The notes beneath the pieces are model-generated. The model was not told the DNA's origin. It was given only the letters and a program-made list of their open reading frames with translations, and did not search any database. The position numbers and the translations under genes are program-made. Below are positions 21,505 to 32,759 of a stretch of DNA of 64,000 nucleotides, one piece after another. The stretch's first letter is position 1. The number at the start of each line of letters is the position of its first letter. Origin of the DNA: Globisporangium splendens (lineage: Eukaryota > Oomycota > Peronosporomycetes > Pythiales > Pythiaceae); contig VFIW01000033.1 in assembly GCA_006386115.1 (NCBI GenBank), positions 310,001-374,000 of the forward strand. Reading direction: 5' to 3'.

Positions 21505-22784
21505 ATGGCAACTGATTGGATTTTCACGGAAAAAGAACTGCGTTCTACCCCCTCACAACGCGACGGCATGAAGTACGTTGATGAACTCATTCTTCGCCGG
21601 AAAGCCTGTGACTTCATCGAGAAGATGTCGAAATCGTTGGACCTGCCAAAGCTCGCTCAAATTAGCGCCGACAATTTCCTCCACCGCTTCTTCATGCGTC
21701 AATCGCTCGTTCGATACGACAAGTACCTGGTTGCTGCTGCGTGCGTTCTTCTTGGTTCCAAAGTGGAAGAGTCTCCTAAGAAGATCGGTTACGTGGCGAA
21801 GGAGTACATTGGTGTCCGCAAGGTTATTGAAAAAGACCAAGTGTTCGCCATCCAGAAGCACGACCCTCAAGTGATCGCTGGAAAGATCATTTCGATGGAG
21901 GGAGTTGTCTTGCACGCGCTCGCTTACGAGCTGACGCTGTCGCATCCGTACAAGTATATCAACGAGAAGGTGGACAAAGTGGTGCGACTTCAGAATTTGT
22001 CGGAAGAAGGTGTGAAATGTTTGAGCGGGAAAATCAAGCAAGTTGCTTGGAGCTTCTTGAACGACAGCGCCTACACGCTCGCGTGTCTTCGCCTTGACTC
22101 GAACGACTTGGCTGCTGGGGCGGTGTATTTGGCTGGTCTCTATGAAAGTTATATCCCTGAGGGCGTTTGCACCCGTGACGGTGAGCCATGGTGGAACGTG
22201 TTGTCAACGCCAGTCAATACCTTGCAAGGTACACCCGCGTTACAACGCTTGTCTGCTTGCTTTGGATGGTGGGTTTATTAAACGTGCTTGCTGTTTCTAT
22301 TTATTTAGATGCTGCACGGTATCTGCTGGAGGCCTACACGGAGCCGTACATCAGAACTCAAATTCTGCCAGCCGGGTTGTCAAAGTTAGTCTACATTTAC
22401 CATCCACCAAAGCGCGTCGAGAGTCCGGTGGTTATGTTTGCGGACATGGAGTTTGAAGAGCAAGAGCATTCAGGCAGCATGTCCTCACCGATGGACTCGG
22501 CTTTGTGTGTGACATCCCCCGAGTGCGGCGGCAGCCAGGGTCGATCCCCATTTGATCATGATTTTGATCACGATGTGAAGTCTCACAAAGATGGCGAGGA
22601 AAGTCCACGGGAAACCGCACAAGTCCCCAGCATTCCTGCCTCTTTGCTGGATAGTTTCTCTAGTGGCAACAATAGTTCAAGTGCTGACAAGTTGTTCGGA
22701 ACCACCAAACAGTCTCGCAAGCGTGTGAAAGAATCATCCGAAAGGAAGTATTGTGTTGGAAAAAAGTCTAAGTATTCATTGTAG
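21505..22784 (+). CDS. Cyclin T/K-type transcriptional cyclin
   Basis: Two exons, 21505-22228 and 22309-22784, joined by an 80-bp phase-1 intron (GTACAC...TTTAG), give 399 residues. The first 250 residues form a double cyclin box: W-x-F near the N-terminus, PSQRDGMKY, then ADNFLHRFFMR and LVAAACVLLGSKVEESP. This is typical of the cyclin T/K/L group that activates CDK9/CDK12-type kinases acting on RNA polymerase II. The second exon completes the second box (AARYLLEAYTEPY) and adds a Ser/Asp-rich tail ending in a Lys/Arg-rich segment (SRKRVKES, GKKSKYSL), a likely nuclear signal. Subfamily T versus K is not resolved. An AATAAA-like signal lies near 22842. Confidence 0.88.
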
Positions 22785-24057
22785 ATGGCCCTCCCTCCTC
22801 CGCGGCATGACAACAGAAAAATTAGAAAACTTTAAGAAACATAATAAAAAGAAATATTTATCAAGAGAGCACATTGCCAATGCAGCACTCGCATCATTTC
22901 CGTCAGCATGACTTCGGTTTGTCCGTCCAAGCCGCTTGCTGGATTTGTCCTTGAGGTGGAGCGCAGGAACACGACAGCGTCGTCCATTTGCTGGTATCAC
23001 AGACACACGCACGCCTGACTTGTTTGCGAAGTATCGCCATTTCGCTGGAGATGCGCGCGTCAAGGAGCAGCTTTTGCCCACACGCGAGGAAAACGACAAT
23101 GATTCGCTGGGCACTAGCTGCCAAGCGATCAGCCGATCATCCGCGAGCAACCCGCAACGTGACGAATAGGCTCTTCGCGCGAATAACGGGTCTGGTACGT
23201 TTATCGCCGGGATCCGGACGCATCTCATGTGCAGCTCATTCACACGACAAGAAGTTCTGCTCTCTCTTCACAACCATGAGGCGCAATGAAAGCGCCGCTG
23301 TGAGGTAATGCCGGCTTTCTTGGCTTGAGGTCCTTCACCGCATACTTCCAGAAAAGACAGCTCCGCGCTGAAGCGTTCGTCCTGCGCGCAGATAGCTCTG
23401 TGGGTTTGATGGCGAATTTCGCACTATCGCCATCCCTCAGAACAAGGAGACCAGTTTCGCTTTTTTTGAGTTCTCCATCTTCTCTTCTCTCTGTGTCAGC
23501 AAACCTGATCCAACTGCATCTCCAAACAACGATGTGAGCAGCACCGCAGCGGCTCCCATTGGCTTAAAATTAACGATACGGCTGTTTGATTGGCTAAGCG
23601 AAGAGCGGATGTCGCTCGGCTCGGGTCGGGTCGGGTTCGCCAACTCGAGTTTAGTTTAGGGCGTTGACCCGAGAACTGCTTGAAAGCGAGACACTCGCAT
23701 GCTTCACACAAAAGATTGCGTTCACACTGGCTGGCAATCAAGCCGTTTTATGGCAACGTGGATTTTGGCCACTTTGGATGTTTAGGATCACGGAACTCCT
23801 GCACTGGAACTGGATTGATGCCTAAACTTTTGGCCCCAAAAGTGCGGAACAACAACACAGCAGGTGCGTGTATCGATATGCCTGGCAATCGGCACAGCAG
23901 AGAGCACCTGAACACAGAGGCGGCCTTTCTCCTTTGCAGCAAGGGAGTTCGAATACGAAAAGAGTGCGAGCGTGGAAGTGGCGCCTTTCAGTCTTTCAGT
24001 TGTATGACCGGCGCAAGCACAGCATAGTTGGCTGCGCAGACCAAGAAAGCCTCAACG
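22785..24057. other. No gene seen
   Basis: Beyond the cyclin 3' UTR (poly(A)-signal-like AATAAA words near 22842) I see only short frames without domains on either strand. Confidence 0.5.
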
Positions 24058-24690
24058 ATGCGCAGCACTGGACAGACATCCAAGCCACTGGTCTCAGTAC
24101 GATGCGGGACGATGGTGCTCTTGCTGGGCTTGCTGCTGCGGATACACTTAACGGAGGCAGCTGCGATCTCGGCGATCACATTCAAGAATCAGTGTGCTCG
24201 TCGCGTGAGTATCTACGAGGGCGAAGAGCAGTTCTGTGACGTGCACGCTGGGTCGAAGATGGCCTCCGAAATTCGGACGCGCGACCGATTTACCCCTCGG
24301 GTTTATGATCTATTCCCACACAAACGCGTCCAATGCTACGAGTACATGTCATATGTGATTTTAGCTCTACAGAGCAGGGTTCTTTGGACAGTTTCCTTTC
24401 CGTATGATCGACTCCTTGGATCTTTTCTCTCACATCTCCTTTTCATTCATTTTCTGGACGCATCACAACACAGAAGCTCGGTTTTCCGTGGAGCGATCGA
24501 TGAACAACACTTATTACGAACTCTCCAAGCAACTGCCCAAGGTATCCATGACTGCGTTTGAAGGACAACGCATCATCCAGATGTTTCCTCACAAACGCGC
24601 TTGTGCTATTTTGTGGCATATTCCCAGAATGCAACAACCGTCAAATTCAGTGTGGGCTGATGTTTTACCCAATGAAGTTCCACAATGAAA
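24058..24690 (+). pseudogene. Degenerate secreted-protein gene (thaumatin-like-fold fragment?)
   Basis: An ATG at 24058 opens a frame with a strong signal-peptide-like run (MVLLLGLLLRIHLTEAAA) followed by ITFKNQCARRVSIYEG, which resembles the first strand of small secreted thaumatin-like proteins. The frame then fails. Related-looking pieces continue in another frame (EARFSVERSMNNTYYELSKQ near 24470-24540) and a third frame (near 24600). I read this as a decayed gene with indels, or a gene with unrecognised introns. The family assignment is tentative. Confidence 0.35.
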
Positions 24691-25077
24691 GCATCGGCTG
24701 GTTCACTTCCCAACTCAAAGAGCTGCTTTCAACAATCTCACCCAGGATCTTGACAACGACGTCATGCATTGGCTTATGCGAAATTCGGAAGACCCAAGGT
24801 CATTGGACAACACAAGGCAGCCTCACATAGGACCAAGAGAACATGCCATCCTGGTCAAAGATTATTTAGCAGTCAGGAGTGATCTAGTGCAATCCGCGCT
24901 ATCGACACATTTACACTCCGATATGAAATTCGTAATGAAGATTAGGTAGGAGAATGGATATTGTAGGTCACGACGATGAACCTAAATATACCTCACCTTA
25001 TAAAGAATATGCGCGTCTGCGTGTGTGAAGTGTGTGTGGTTTTTATTGTTACATGTGTTTTCGCCTTCGCTTCTCAG
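24691..25077. other. Noncoding or unresolved 5' region of the EF-hand gene
   Basis: A probable intron ends at the CAG at 25077. The first coding exon upstream was not identified with confidence. Confidence 0.4.
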
Positions 25078-25857
25078 CATCGGAAAAAGATGTGAACAAG
25101 CTCTGGGAGACGTTCAACGACGTCGCAGAGGGCTTTGGGCTGAACCAGGATGAGATGTGCGAAATCTGCCGTGCGCTGCAGCCAACACTCGAGATCCACT
25201 CAAAGGCTGAGATCGACCAGCTCACCGTGGCGCTCTTCACGGCACTTGACACAGACGAGGTAACGTGCTCAGCAAGTGAAGCTTCATATCTTGTTGTTTC
25301 TGTGCGTGTATGTGAGTTTGTGACGTGCCGCCGTGTTGATGTTCGCGCAGAATGGTCTTGTGGACGCCCTCGAGTTCTTGGGGACAATCGCTGTCATGTC
25401 GGCTATGACGATTGCGCAAAAGCTCACATGTAGGTCGCACTAGAATCCGCGTCGCCACTTTAATACTCTTGCTAACTCCCTTCTGCCATCTCCAGTTGTG
25501 TACAACTGCTACGATTTCAGCGAAACGGGCCAAGTCTCAATCGACGAGCTCACGTTGGCGTTGAAATCGACGCTCACGGGGCTCTGCAAGGTTGCATCCG
25601 ACGTACTGTGCCCAACCGAGCTTGTGCTTGAAGACGTTGTGCTGCACGCGTTCCGCAATGCCCAGAAAAATAGCCCGAACGACTTTATCACGCTCCATGA
25701 GTTCCCAAAGTTCGCTGAGACAACCCCTGAAATGACGTCGCGGGTTGACTTCTTTGACTGTCCAGACGAACATGTCGAGGAAAATGACCAAGACGACAGC
25801 GACTTGGAGCTCGAGCATGCGATCCTCCCCATGGACGATACTGACTTTGCGATTTGA
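25078..25857 (+). CDS. EF-hand calcium-binding exons (separate gene, or N-terminus of the EML gene)
   Basis: Three exons: 25078-25259, 25351-25429 and 25496-25857. The 91-bp and 66-bp introns have GTAACG...GCAG and GTAGGT...CCAG ends. The 5' end is incomplete: the first exon begins after an acceptor and its Met is upstream. Two EF-hand loops are visible, DTDENGLVDALE (created by the first splice) and DFSETGQVSIDE, followed by a helix LTLALKSTLTGLCK. The product ends in an acidic tail, stop at 25855-25857. The EML reading frame opens 65 bp later without an ATG of its own, so the EF-hands may be the N-terminal part of a single EF-hand/HELP/WD40 protein. I could not find a convincing intron joining them. 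Confidence 0.7.
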
Positions 25858-25922
25858 GCTTCCCGGTGGATCTCAAAGCGCCATCATTCGCCCAGGATAC
25901 ACCAGTACCACTTAAGCCATAG

Positions 25923-27986
25923 CAAAATGTCGTCGCGAATGCGGCGCCAAGCGCGCCACCTACGATTAATCCAAGTTTGCCTGCTGCGAGTCTTGACCTG
26001 GATTGGGTCTATGGGTTCAACAGCGACTTTCGAAACGTCGTCAAATACATCTCACCTGCAGAAATCGTGTACCCAGCAGGCAGCGTGGTTGTCGTGTACG
26101 ATGTCATCGAGCACAAGCAGCGATTTGCGCTGCATCACTCCGACCTGGTTCAAACACTAGCGGTTCATCCTACCCACAAGAGCATCATTGCATCCGGCGA
26201 ACGCGGTCTCGTCCCAAAGATCGTCGTGTGGAATACACAGGCGTTAGGTAGTACGCTCAGTGTTCTGCGCGGATTTCATAAACATGGTGTTCGGCACCTG
26301 GCATGGATGCCTAACGGACGAACCCTCGTGAGTATTGGCCAAGGTGATTTCCATTGTGTCACCGTGTGTCAATGGGAGAAAGGCACGTCAGTCGAATGGA
26401 CCAAGCCAGCCGTTCTCGTCTTTGCTGATCGGTGTGGCCACGAGGCTGTGCACGCGTGCATCATGACTACAAGCAATCATTTTGTGACGTGCGGACAGCG
26501 TCACTTATTTTTCTGGAGCCGTGAAAGCGAGGACCGATACAGCAGCGACTATCCAGTCTTTTACAAGCGTCGCGGCGTGCTTGGGAGGAAAGCCAAAATG
26601 CAGACGCTGCTCAGCGCCGCATCGTTGCCAAATGATCTAAACTTGGTTCTTGTGGGCACAGCACGTGGTCAGATTCTGCTGTTTGAAGGGCGAAATTGTG
26701 TCAAAGTGATCCATGCCCACGCGAGTGCCGTGAACGTCTTGCAATCATTCCCAGGAGGCATCTTGAGTACCGGGAAAGATGGGAAAATCCGGCTATGGAG
26801 CAAACGAATGGAACCAGGCGCGCAGTTTGACATCGAGACCCTCGGGAGTATCTCGTCGCGTGTGCGCAGTTTGAGTGCGCCACCCGATGGTGGTGCCAAA
26901 CTATTGATCACGACGTCAGGCGCTGAAATCTACGAAATCGCCACAAGTGATGGATCAAATCTCCACTTTGGCGCCGTGCTCTGTGGCCACTTTGCGTACG
27001 AGTTGCATGGGTTAGCCGTGAATCCATTAAAAAGAGTGTTTTGCACAACGGGAGACGATCGAACAGTGCGCATTTGGGACATGAGCTCGCACCGTCAGCT
27101 TCGCATGACGACCCTCGACGCACCGTCGCAAACGTGCGCGTATTCACCGGATGGTTCACTTCTAGCGATTGGCCAAGGCGCTGACGACACCAACTTGCCG
27201 TCCACGAAACAGAAAAAATGTATCAATGCGAATAAGCAAGGCGCGTTTGCCATGCTCAGTGAAAATGGACTCGCCGTCAAGTACGAGACTAAAGATTCCA
27301 AAAAGCACATTCGCAACGTGAAGTTCGCAGGTGATGGTCTGACGTTGGCTGTTGGTTCCAGTGACAATTTTATCTACACGTACAATACGGAGGATTGGGC
27401 ATCAAAAGGGAAATGCAAGGCGCGCGATGCGAGCGCCGTGCTGAGCCACTTCGACTTTTCCTTGACAGGCGAATACACCATGGCGAGTGTCACGAACAAA
27501 GGCGAAATGGCGTTCTTCGAGACTGCATCCGGCGTAGAAACCACGCGAATTGCGACGCTCAAAGACGTCGAGTGGCTCTCGTGGACGTGCCCGTACGGGT
27601 GGCGGGTGCAAGGTGCGTGGTCCAGTGTGCAAAGCACCAACTATGAGGTGTCAGCGATCGACCGCACCGCTAGCAGCCAAGAAAATGCGCGCATTTCGAC
27701 CCAATTGCTCGTAGTCGGTGACAATTTTGGTAGCTTGCGGTTGTGCCGGTATCCTTGTGTGGCCACAAATTCGCTCTCTCAAGTTTGTCAAGGAGCCAGT
27801 AGTGCAATTTCCGCTATGCGCTTTAGTGCCGGCAACAGTGTGGTTGTCGCGTGCGCCAAAGAAGAGCGATGCATTTTCCAGTGGCGGATCGAGTACGAAG
27901 AAGACGACACTGTTGGTGGAGATGGTACTGGTTCAACACAAGCGGAGTACGAGTACCATCCCACTCCGACGACGAACAGGAAATGA
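25923..27986 (+). CDS. EML-like microtubule-associated protein, unit 1 (HELP plus WD40)
   Basis: The frame is open from a stop at 25920-25922, passes through a Pro/Ala-rich linker, then enters a HELP motif (DWVYGFNSDFRN...IVYPAG) and about 11 WD40-type blades (for example GKDGKIRLWSK, TTGDDRTVRIWDM). This is the echinoderm microtubule-associated-protein architecture: a HELP-stabilised double propeller that binds tubulin. There is no in-frame ATG before the HELP motif; an ATG at 25927 is in another frame. The unit ends at a stop at 27984-27986, but an intron beginning at 27947 (GTACGAG) and ending at 28019, 28022 or 28025 would join it in frame to unit 2. Three tandem units recall animal EML5/EML6. 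Confidence 0.85.
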   Translation, partial: QNVVANAAPSAPPTINPSLPAASLDLDWVYGFNSDFRNVVKYISPAEIVYPAGSVVVVYDVIEHKQRFALHHSDLVQTLAVHPTHKSIIASGERGLVPKIVVWNTQALGSTLSVLRGFHKHGVRHLAWMPNGRTLVSIGQGDFHCVTVCQWEKGTSVEWTKPAVLVFADRCGHEAVHACIMTTSNHFVTCGQRHLFFWSRESEDRYSSDYPVFYKRRGVLGRKAKMQTLLSAASLPNDLNLVLVGTARGQILLFEGRNCVKVIHAHASAVNVLQSFPGGILSTGKDGKIRLWSKRMEPGAQFDIETLGSISSRVRSLSAPPDGGAKLLITTSGAEIYEIATSDGSNLHFGAVLCGHFAYELHGLAVNPLKRVFCTTGDDRTVRIWDMSSHRQLRMTTLDAPSQTCAYSPDGSLLAIGQGADDTNLPSTKQKKCINANKQGAFAMLSENGLAVKYETKDSKKHIRNVKFAGDGLTLAVGSSDNFIYTYNTEDWASKGKCKARDASAVLSHFDFSLTGEYTMASVTNKGEMAFFETASGVETTRIATLKDVEWLSWTCPYGWRVQGAWSSVQSTNYEVSAIDRTASSQENARISTQLLVVGDNFGSLRLCRYPCVATNSLSQVCQGASSAISAMRFSAGNSVVVACAKEERCIFQWRIEYEEDDTVGGDGTGSTQAEYEYHPTPTTNRK

Positions 27987-28019
27987 GTCATGGGAACGAG
28001 CGAAGCGCGTTTGATGAAG

Positions 28020-31000
28020 CAGCAGCATGGGCGACTTTGCGCTGGAACTACTGTATCAACAAAGCATCGCCGACAATAAAACAGATGGTAATGCCGCTCT
28101 GGTTGCTGCTAGCTCGCCGCCCACAAAGCCGTGGGTCTCCAGCAGCATCGCGCCGAGTGATGCGCCAGACGAAACGGATTTGGAGCTCTCGGCTGTTCCA
28201 AATGAAAACCTGGAGCTCGAATGGGTCTACGGGTACCGTTGTCACGATGTGCGCAACAACCTCTTTCTCACGAAATCCAAAGCGTATTTGGTGTATCCTG
28301 CCGCAAATGTGGTCGTGATCCAGGATATCAAGCTTTTGGGCAAAAAAGGGCTTCTGCAAAGCTTCCTGAGTGTCGTGTTCTGCGGGAAAGACGCTATTGT
28401 TGGCGCTACGAGTGGCGATCTGTATCGGTTCAAAGGCATTGAGCTCGCTAGCATTGTGCCCGCACACAGTCGCAGTGTTGCGACGCTTTACTGTGTGCCA
28501 AAAGCACCGCATCACATCGTAAGTGGTGGCAAAGATGGTGCTGTCAAGCTCTGGAGCTCGGATTTAGAGTGTTTGGCCGAATTTGGCGAATTCAATTCCA
28601 GGAAACACGCGATTCGGAGTGTGTTTTGGGATTTTGACTGCAACGTCTTGCTTGTTGGCACACTTGGCAGCAGTACCCACCAAATATCATCGCTGGACGG
28701 ATCGATCATCACGCCACGTACTCCCGACGGGGCAGACGTGTCAAGCATTGAGAACCATTTTCGCAAGGAGCTCCATGGGCTCAGCATTTGCCCATCGAAG
28801 GACTGCTTTTGCACAACTGGCGACGACGGTATCTTGCGTGTCTGGGACCTGCTCCGCCATATCCAAGTTCTCGCGAAAGAATTGGACACAAGTAGCCGCG
28901 CGTGTGTGTATTCGTATGACGGCGATTTTGTGGCCGTAGGTCTTGGCAGCGGTGGCATAGGGAAGCGTCACAAGAAAGACGCCAGCTTGTTAGTCTTCGA
29001 AGAACGAACGCTGAGCGTCGAGCTCGTGTACGAAACCCGCGATACGAAGCAATCGATCTCGGTGATCAAGCACTCGCCCGACGATCAGTCGCTCGTTGCT
29101 GGTTCGCTAGACAATTCGATTTACATCTACGTGGTCCCAAGCAACTACACCAAGCGCGCCGTGTTCACCAAGCATAAGAGTTTTATCACGCACCTGGGCA
29201 TTTCGAGTGATTCGCAGTACATTCGCAGCAAATGTGGAAGATTTGAGTTATTGTTTGCTGATATCACGGCCGGCTCGCATGTCGCGAGCGCGACTGCATT
29301 GCGCAACCAAAAGTGGGAAACCTGCGCGATAGTGTTCAATTGGTTCAACCAAGGCATCTGACCCGCGACAGCGACAGCAGTCGCTATTGAAATCACGTCA
29401 AGCTCAGCGTCGCTACCTGGGACGTCTCCAGAGACTAGTGAGGCTGTTCTTGTCGCTGGTACCTCGCACGGTACGCTGAACCTGTTCAAGTTTCCATGCT
29501 TTGTGCGCGGCGCAGGCTACAAAACGTATTTTGGCCACAGTGGTGGAATAGCTCTGGTCGAGTTTTCCAGCGCCAGAAATGGTGGTGCTCATTGCATTAG
29601 TATTGAGAAATCCGATCGATGCATCTTCCAGTGGCGGAAAACGCGCGCGAAAATTACCAAAGACACCAGCGGTGGAGGCGGCATTGCGCCTGTGGTGAAG
29701 GATCCAGAGGAGGACGTCGACATCACTACGGAAGGACTTTTCCTGCCCGAGTCGTTCATCAATATCGCTCAAGAAGAGATTAAACCGTATTTGAGTGCGA
29801 TCATCCCGCCCTCGACAGGCACAAAGAAACCTAGTGAGCAAGACGGTGCAGCGGGAAAATGCGCGTTTACTCTAGAGCAAGTCTTTGGTTTCCGCACGTA
29901 TGATATGCGCAACAACGTCGTGTACTCGAAGACCAAACACGTGATTTACCACACGGGCTGCATCGGCGTTCACTACGATCGCCGCACGCATGCACAGAAA
30001 TTCTAGCAAAGCCACTCACGCCCGATTTTGAGCTTAGCCGCGTCACGAGATGGCAGTTATGTCGCCACGGGCGAGATCTGCAGCGAGAATCTGCAACAAG
30101 AGCACCCGCGGATCCACATCTGGGAGCCCACATCGTGTACCAACGCGACGATCCTGAGCGAATGTCACACCAAGGCCGTGAGTTACCTCGCGTTTAGTTC
30201 GAATGGTAAATTGCTCGCGTCAATTGGACAAGATGAACACCACTCGCTCGCGGTGTACGCGTCTTCGAGCGGCCACTGGTTCGACGGCGCGCTTCTAGCG
30301 ACGGCCAAGACGACGCGCCATGACGTGTTGTTCGTGGCGTTCGTCGACGATTCTTCATCGTCTTCATATCACGTCGTCTCAGGTGGGAATCACCACGTAC
30401 TGTTTTGGCGTCTCGATCCTCCTAGCCTTGTCGGTACCTTTGGCGTGTTTGGCGCAAGAGCGCAATCGCAACCCGTTCTGTGCGGTGCGTCTCTCGGGGC
30501 TGCTGTTGTGACTGGATGTTCTACTGGCCATCTTTACGTGTGGGAATCCTGTGCGGTCTCGAAAGCGGTTCCCGCGCACAATGGCGCCGTGTACGCACTC
30601 CATGCGACCAAGGAAGGGTACGTGAGTGGCGGTCGAGACGGTCACATTAGGCTCTGGTCGCAAACGATGGCGCCGCTCGCGGATTTCGATGTCAATGGCG
30701 TGAAACCTGCGAGCCAGAACGCGATCGTTCGGTCCGTGTGCTGGGACATTGCGGAAGATCGCGTGCTGATCGGCACGAAGGGCGGCGAGATTCTCGGACT
30801 CTCTCGGCTCACGAAAGAGACGAGCTTGGTCACAGAGAGCCACTATGACCACAACGGGCTCTATGGATTGAGCGCACATCCACAGCGTCCAGAACTGATC
30901 GCTACCGTCGGCGAAGACCAGACGGTGCGTGTTTGGGACTTGAATCGCCGCCAAGTGGTTGCAAAAGTGACATTGGATGGATCCTTGCGATGCGTGATCT

Positions 31001-31695
31001 TCTCGCCTGATGGCAAGTGGCTCGCAGTGGGATTTGGCGGTGCAGAACATACCGGTGGCGTCAGTAAAAGCGGCGCGTTTGTGATCCTGGACGCGCAGAC
31101 GCTCGAAGTCGTGCACGAAGGTCGCGATAGTAAACAGAGTGCTGCCGACATCAAGTTCTCACCAGATCTGACGCTGCTCGCACTCGGATCAATTGATCAC
31201 TGCGTGTACTTTTACTCGACGCTGGACAATTTCTCGCTCCAGTTCAAGTTTCCGAAGGCAAAAGGGCGGATTACGCACATGGACTTTGCCGCTGACAGCA
31301 GCGCGTTGCGCGTGAACAGCGAAGCCTGGGAGCTACTCTATGTGAGTACGCTCGATGGCAGCCAAGTGACCACGCCGTCGAGCATGAAAGACGTCACGTG
31401 GGCAACCGAGTCGTGTGTGTTTTCCTGGTCCGCGCAGGGAATCTGGGATTTCGCGCGACCCGAGGAGTACTTCCACACGCTCACCAAGGCGCACACGCAG
31501 GAGCTGCTTGCATCGGGCAACAACAAGGGCGAGATCCGCGTGTACAATGCGCCGTGTCTCTCGAAGCGAACCGGGCAGCATGTACTCCGCGGTCATGGGA
31601 TGAACGTGAGCAACGTCGTGTTCACGTGCGACGATTCGCGATTGGTGACGATCGGCGCAAATGACAAGAGTGTGTTTGTCTGGCGTGTATGCTGA
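28020..31695 (+). pseudogene. EML-like protein, units 2 and 3, one frame broken by TGA (29359) and TAG (30004)
   Basis: A single reading frame runs from 28020 to 31695 and encodes two further HELP-WD40 units (WVYGYRCHDVRNN near 28220; VFGFRTYDMRNN near 29880). It is interrupted only by TGA at 29359-29361 and TAG at 30004-30006. Codons on both sides stay in frame and homologous to unit 1, so no frameshift is involved. The TGA falls where unit 3 has Trp (AQGIWD against NQGI-stop). The TAG falls just before a conserved His of the first blade. Unit 2 also lacks about 145 residues of early blades. Either the gene has recently decayed, or the stops are read through. Introns that skip the stops would remove conserved propeller sequence. 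Confidence 0.82.
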
Positions 31696-32759
31696 CGCGT
31701 GGTACTAGAAGTAGAGAGGGGAGAGGTGGTTTTCCGGAATCGCGTCTTGTGTTGTTGGCATTTGTGCTCGTTTCGCTTGCTCGCATGCGATGATGTGCGA
31801 CATAGTGAGTCTATGATAAAAACGGATCAAAAACCGGTCTGGCTTAAGAGTTTGGTCTGGATCCCAAGACTCTTCGAGGTTGTGTTGTGTTGCTATGTTA
31901 AATAAACCGAGCCACAAACACGAAAAATTGTGTTAAACACTTTGCAACCCCTACCAGACCTTTTATAGACCAGTAGAAATGTAGTTCACCCGAACATTTT
32001 CAAGTCTGTTTCGGTTTTGCGAGATCTGCGGGATGGTTATTAGGGAGGGAAATGCACAATTCCATCGCTGCAGCAAATCTAGCCGAGAGAAATTTGTGCA
32101 AGGCATGTATTTCATTGAAAGCAAGCAAAGCGTTCATAGCGTTCAGAAGCAAGTCCTCAATGAAGCAGATGTGCACCTCTTTGGTTTGTTAAGGGGTGCT
32201 CAGCATATTTTCATCGGGGCGTACGCAGCTACCCCTCATTCCCCATAGAGAAACCGCGCGAAAAATTTGCGCATCGAGATATGTGCGTGGCGCACCTAAA
32301 CCCCTTTATTACTAATATGAACAGTGGATGTAGTGTGCTGAATCGAAGTTTGCGATTCCAGATGGAGAGCTCAACTTTCCCACATGGCTTCGAAGCCACT
32401 GAACCTGCACATTGAATGGGTCATGGCTACGCAGACGAGCGCTGAAATCCGTCCATCTGGAATTGTTCAGAACAGAAAATCGTATTGCTAACGTGATCTC
32501 CAGGGGAGCCGATCACTTCGAATGCTGCATTCGTGCTCTCTCTCTCTTTGATGTATGGGCAGCTCCTGGGATCCTCTCCCACCTGTGTGGAATGATCTCC
32601 AGCTCTTTTGTTCTCTCTCTCTCTCTGCCTCTCCAGCGCCCCCTCAGAAGCTCCAAGACCCTTATCACGTAGCTTGTGGAAGTTCTCACCACTCATTAAC
32701 CAATTTGCCTCAAGTCTCTCACATCGACTTCTGTCCAAGTACTCTCTTCAACCACAACC
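31696..32759. other. Intergenic, with CT-rich promoter-side tract
   Basis: No gene is seen. A polyadenylation-like AATAAA lies near 31900 after the EML frame. CT microsatellite runs (about 32535-32550 and 32612-32636) precede the PX gene and could be its core promoter or initiator region. Confidence 0.55.

Noticed and set aside
29341..29420. A 46-bp intron that would remove the TGA at 29359
   Set aside because: It would delete residues conserved with unit 3 and is shorter than any other intron in the window.
29911..30006. TTCTAG at 30001-30006 as a splice acceptor removing the TAG
   Set aside because: Every in-phase donor would remove conserved HELP-motif sequence (IYHTGCIGVHYD), so a real nonsense codon is likelier.
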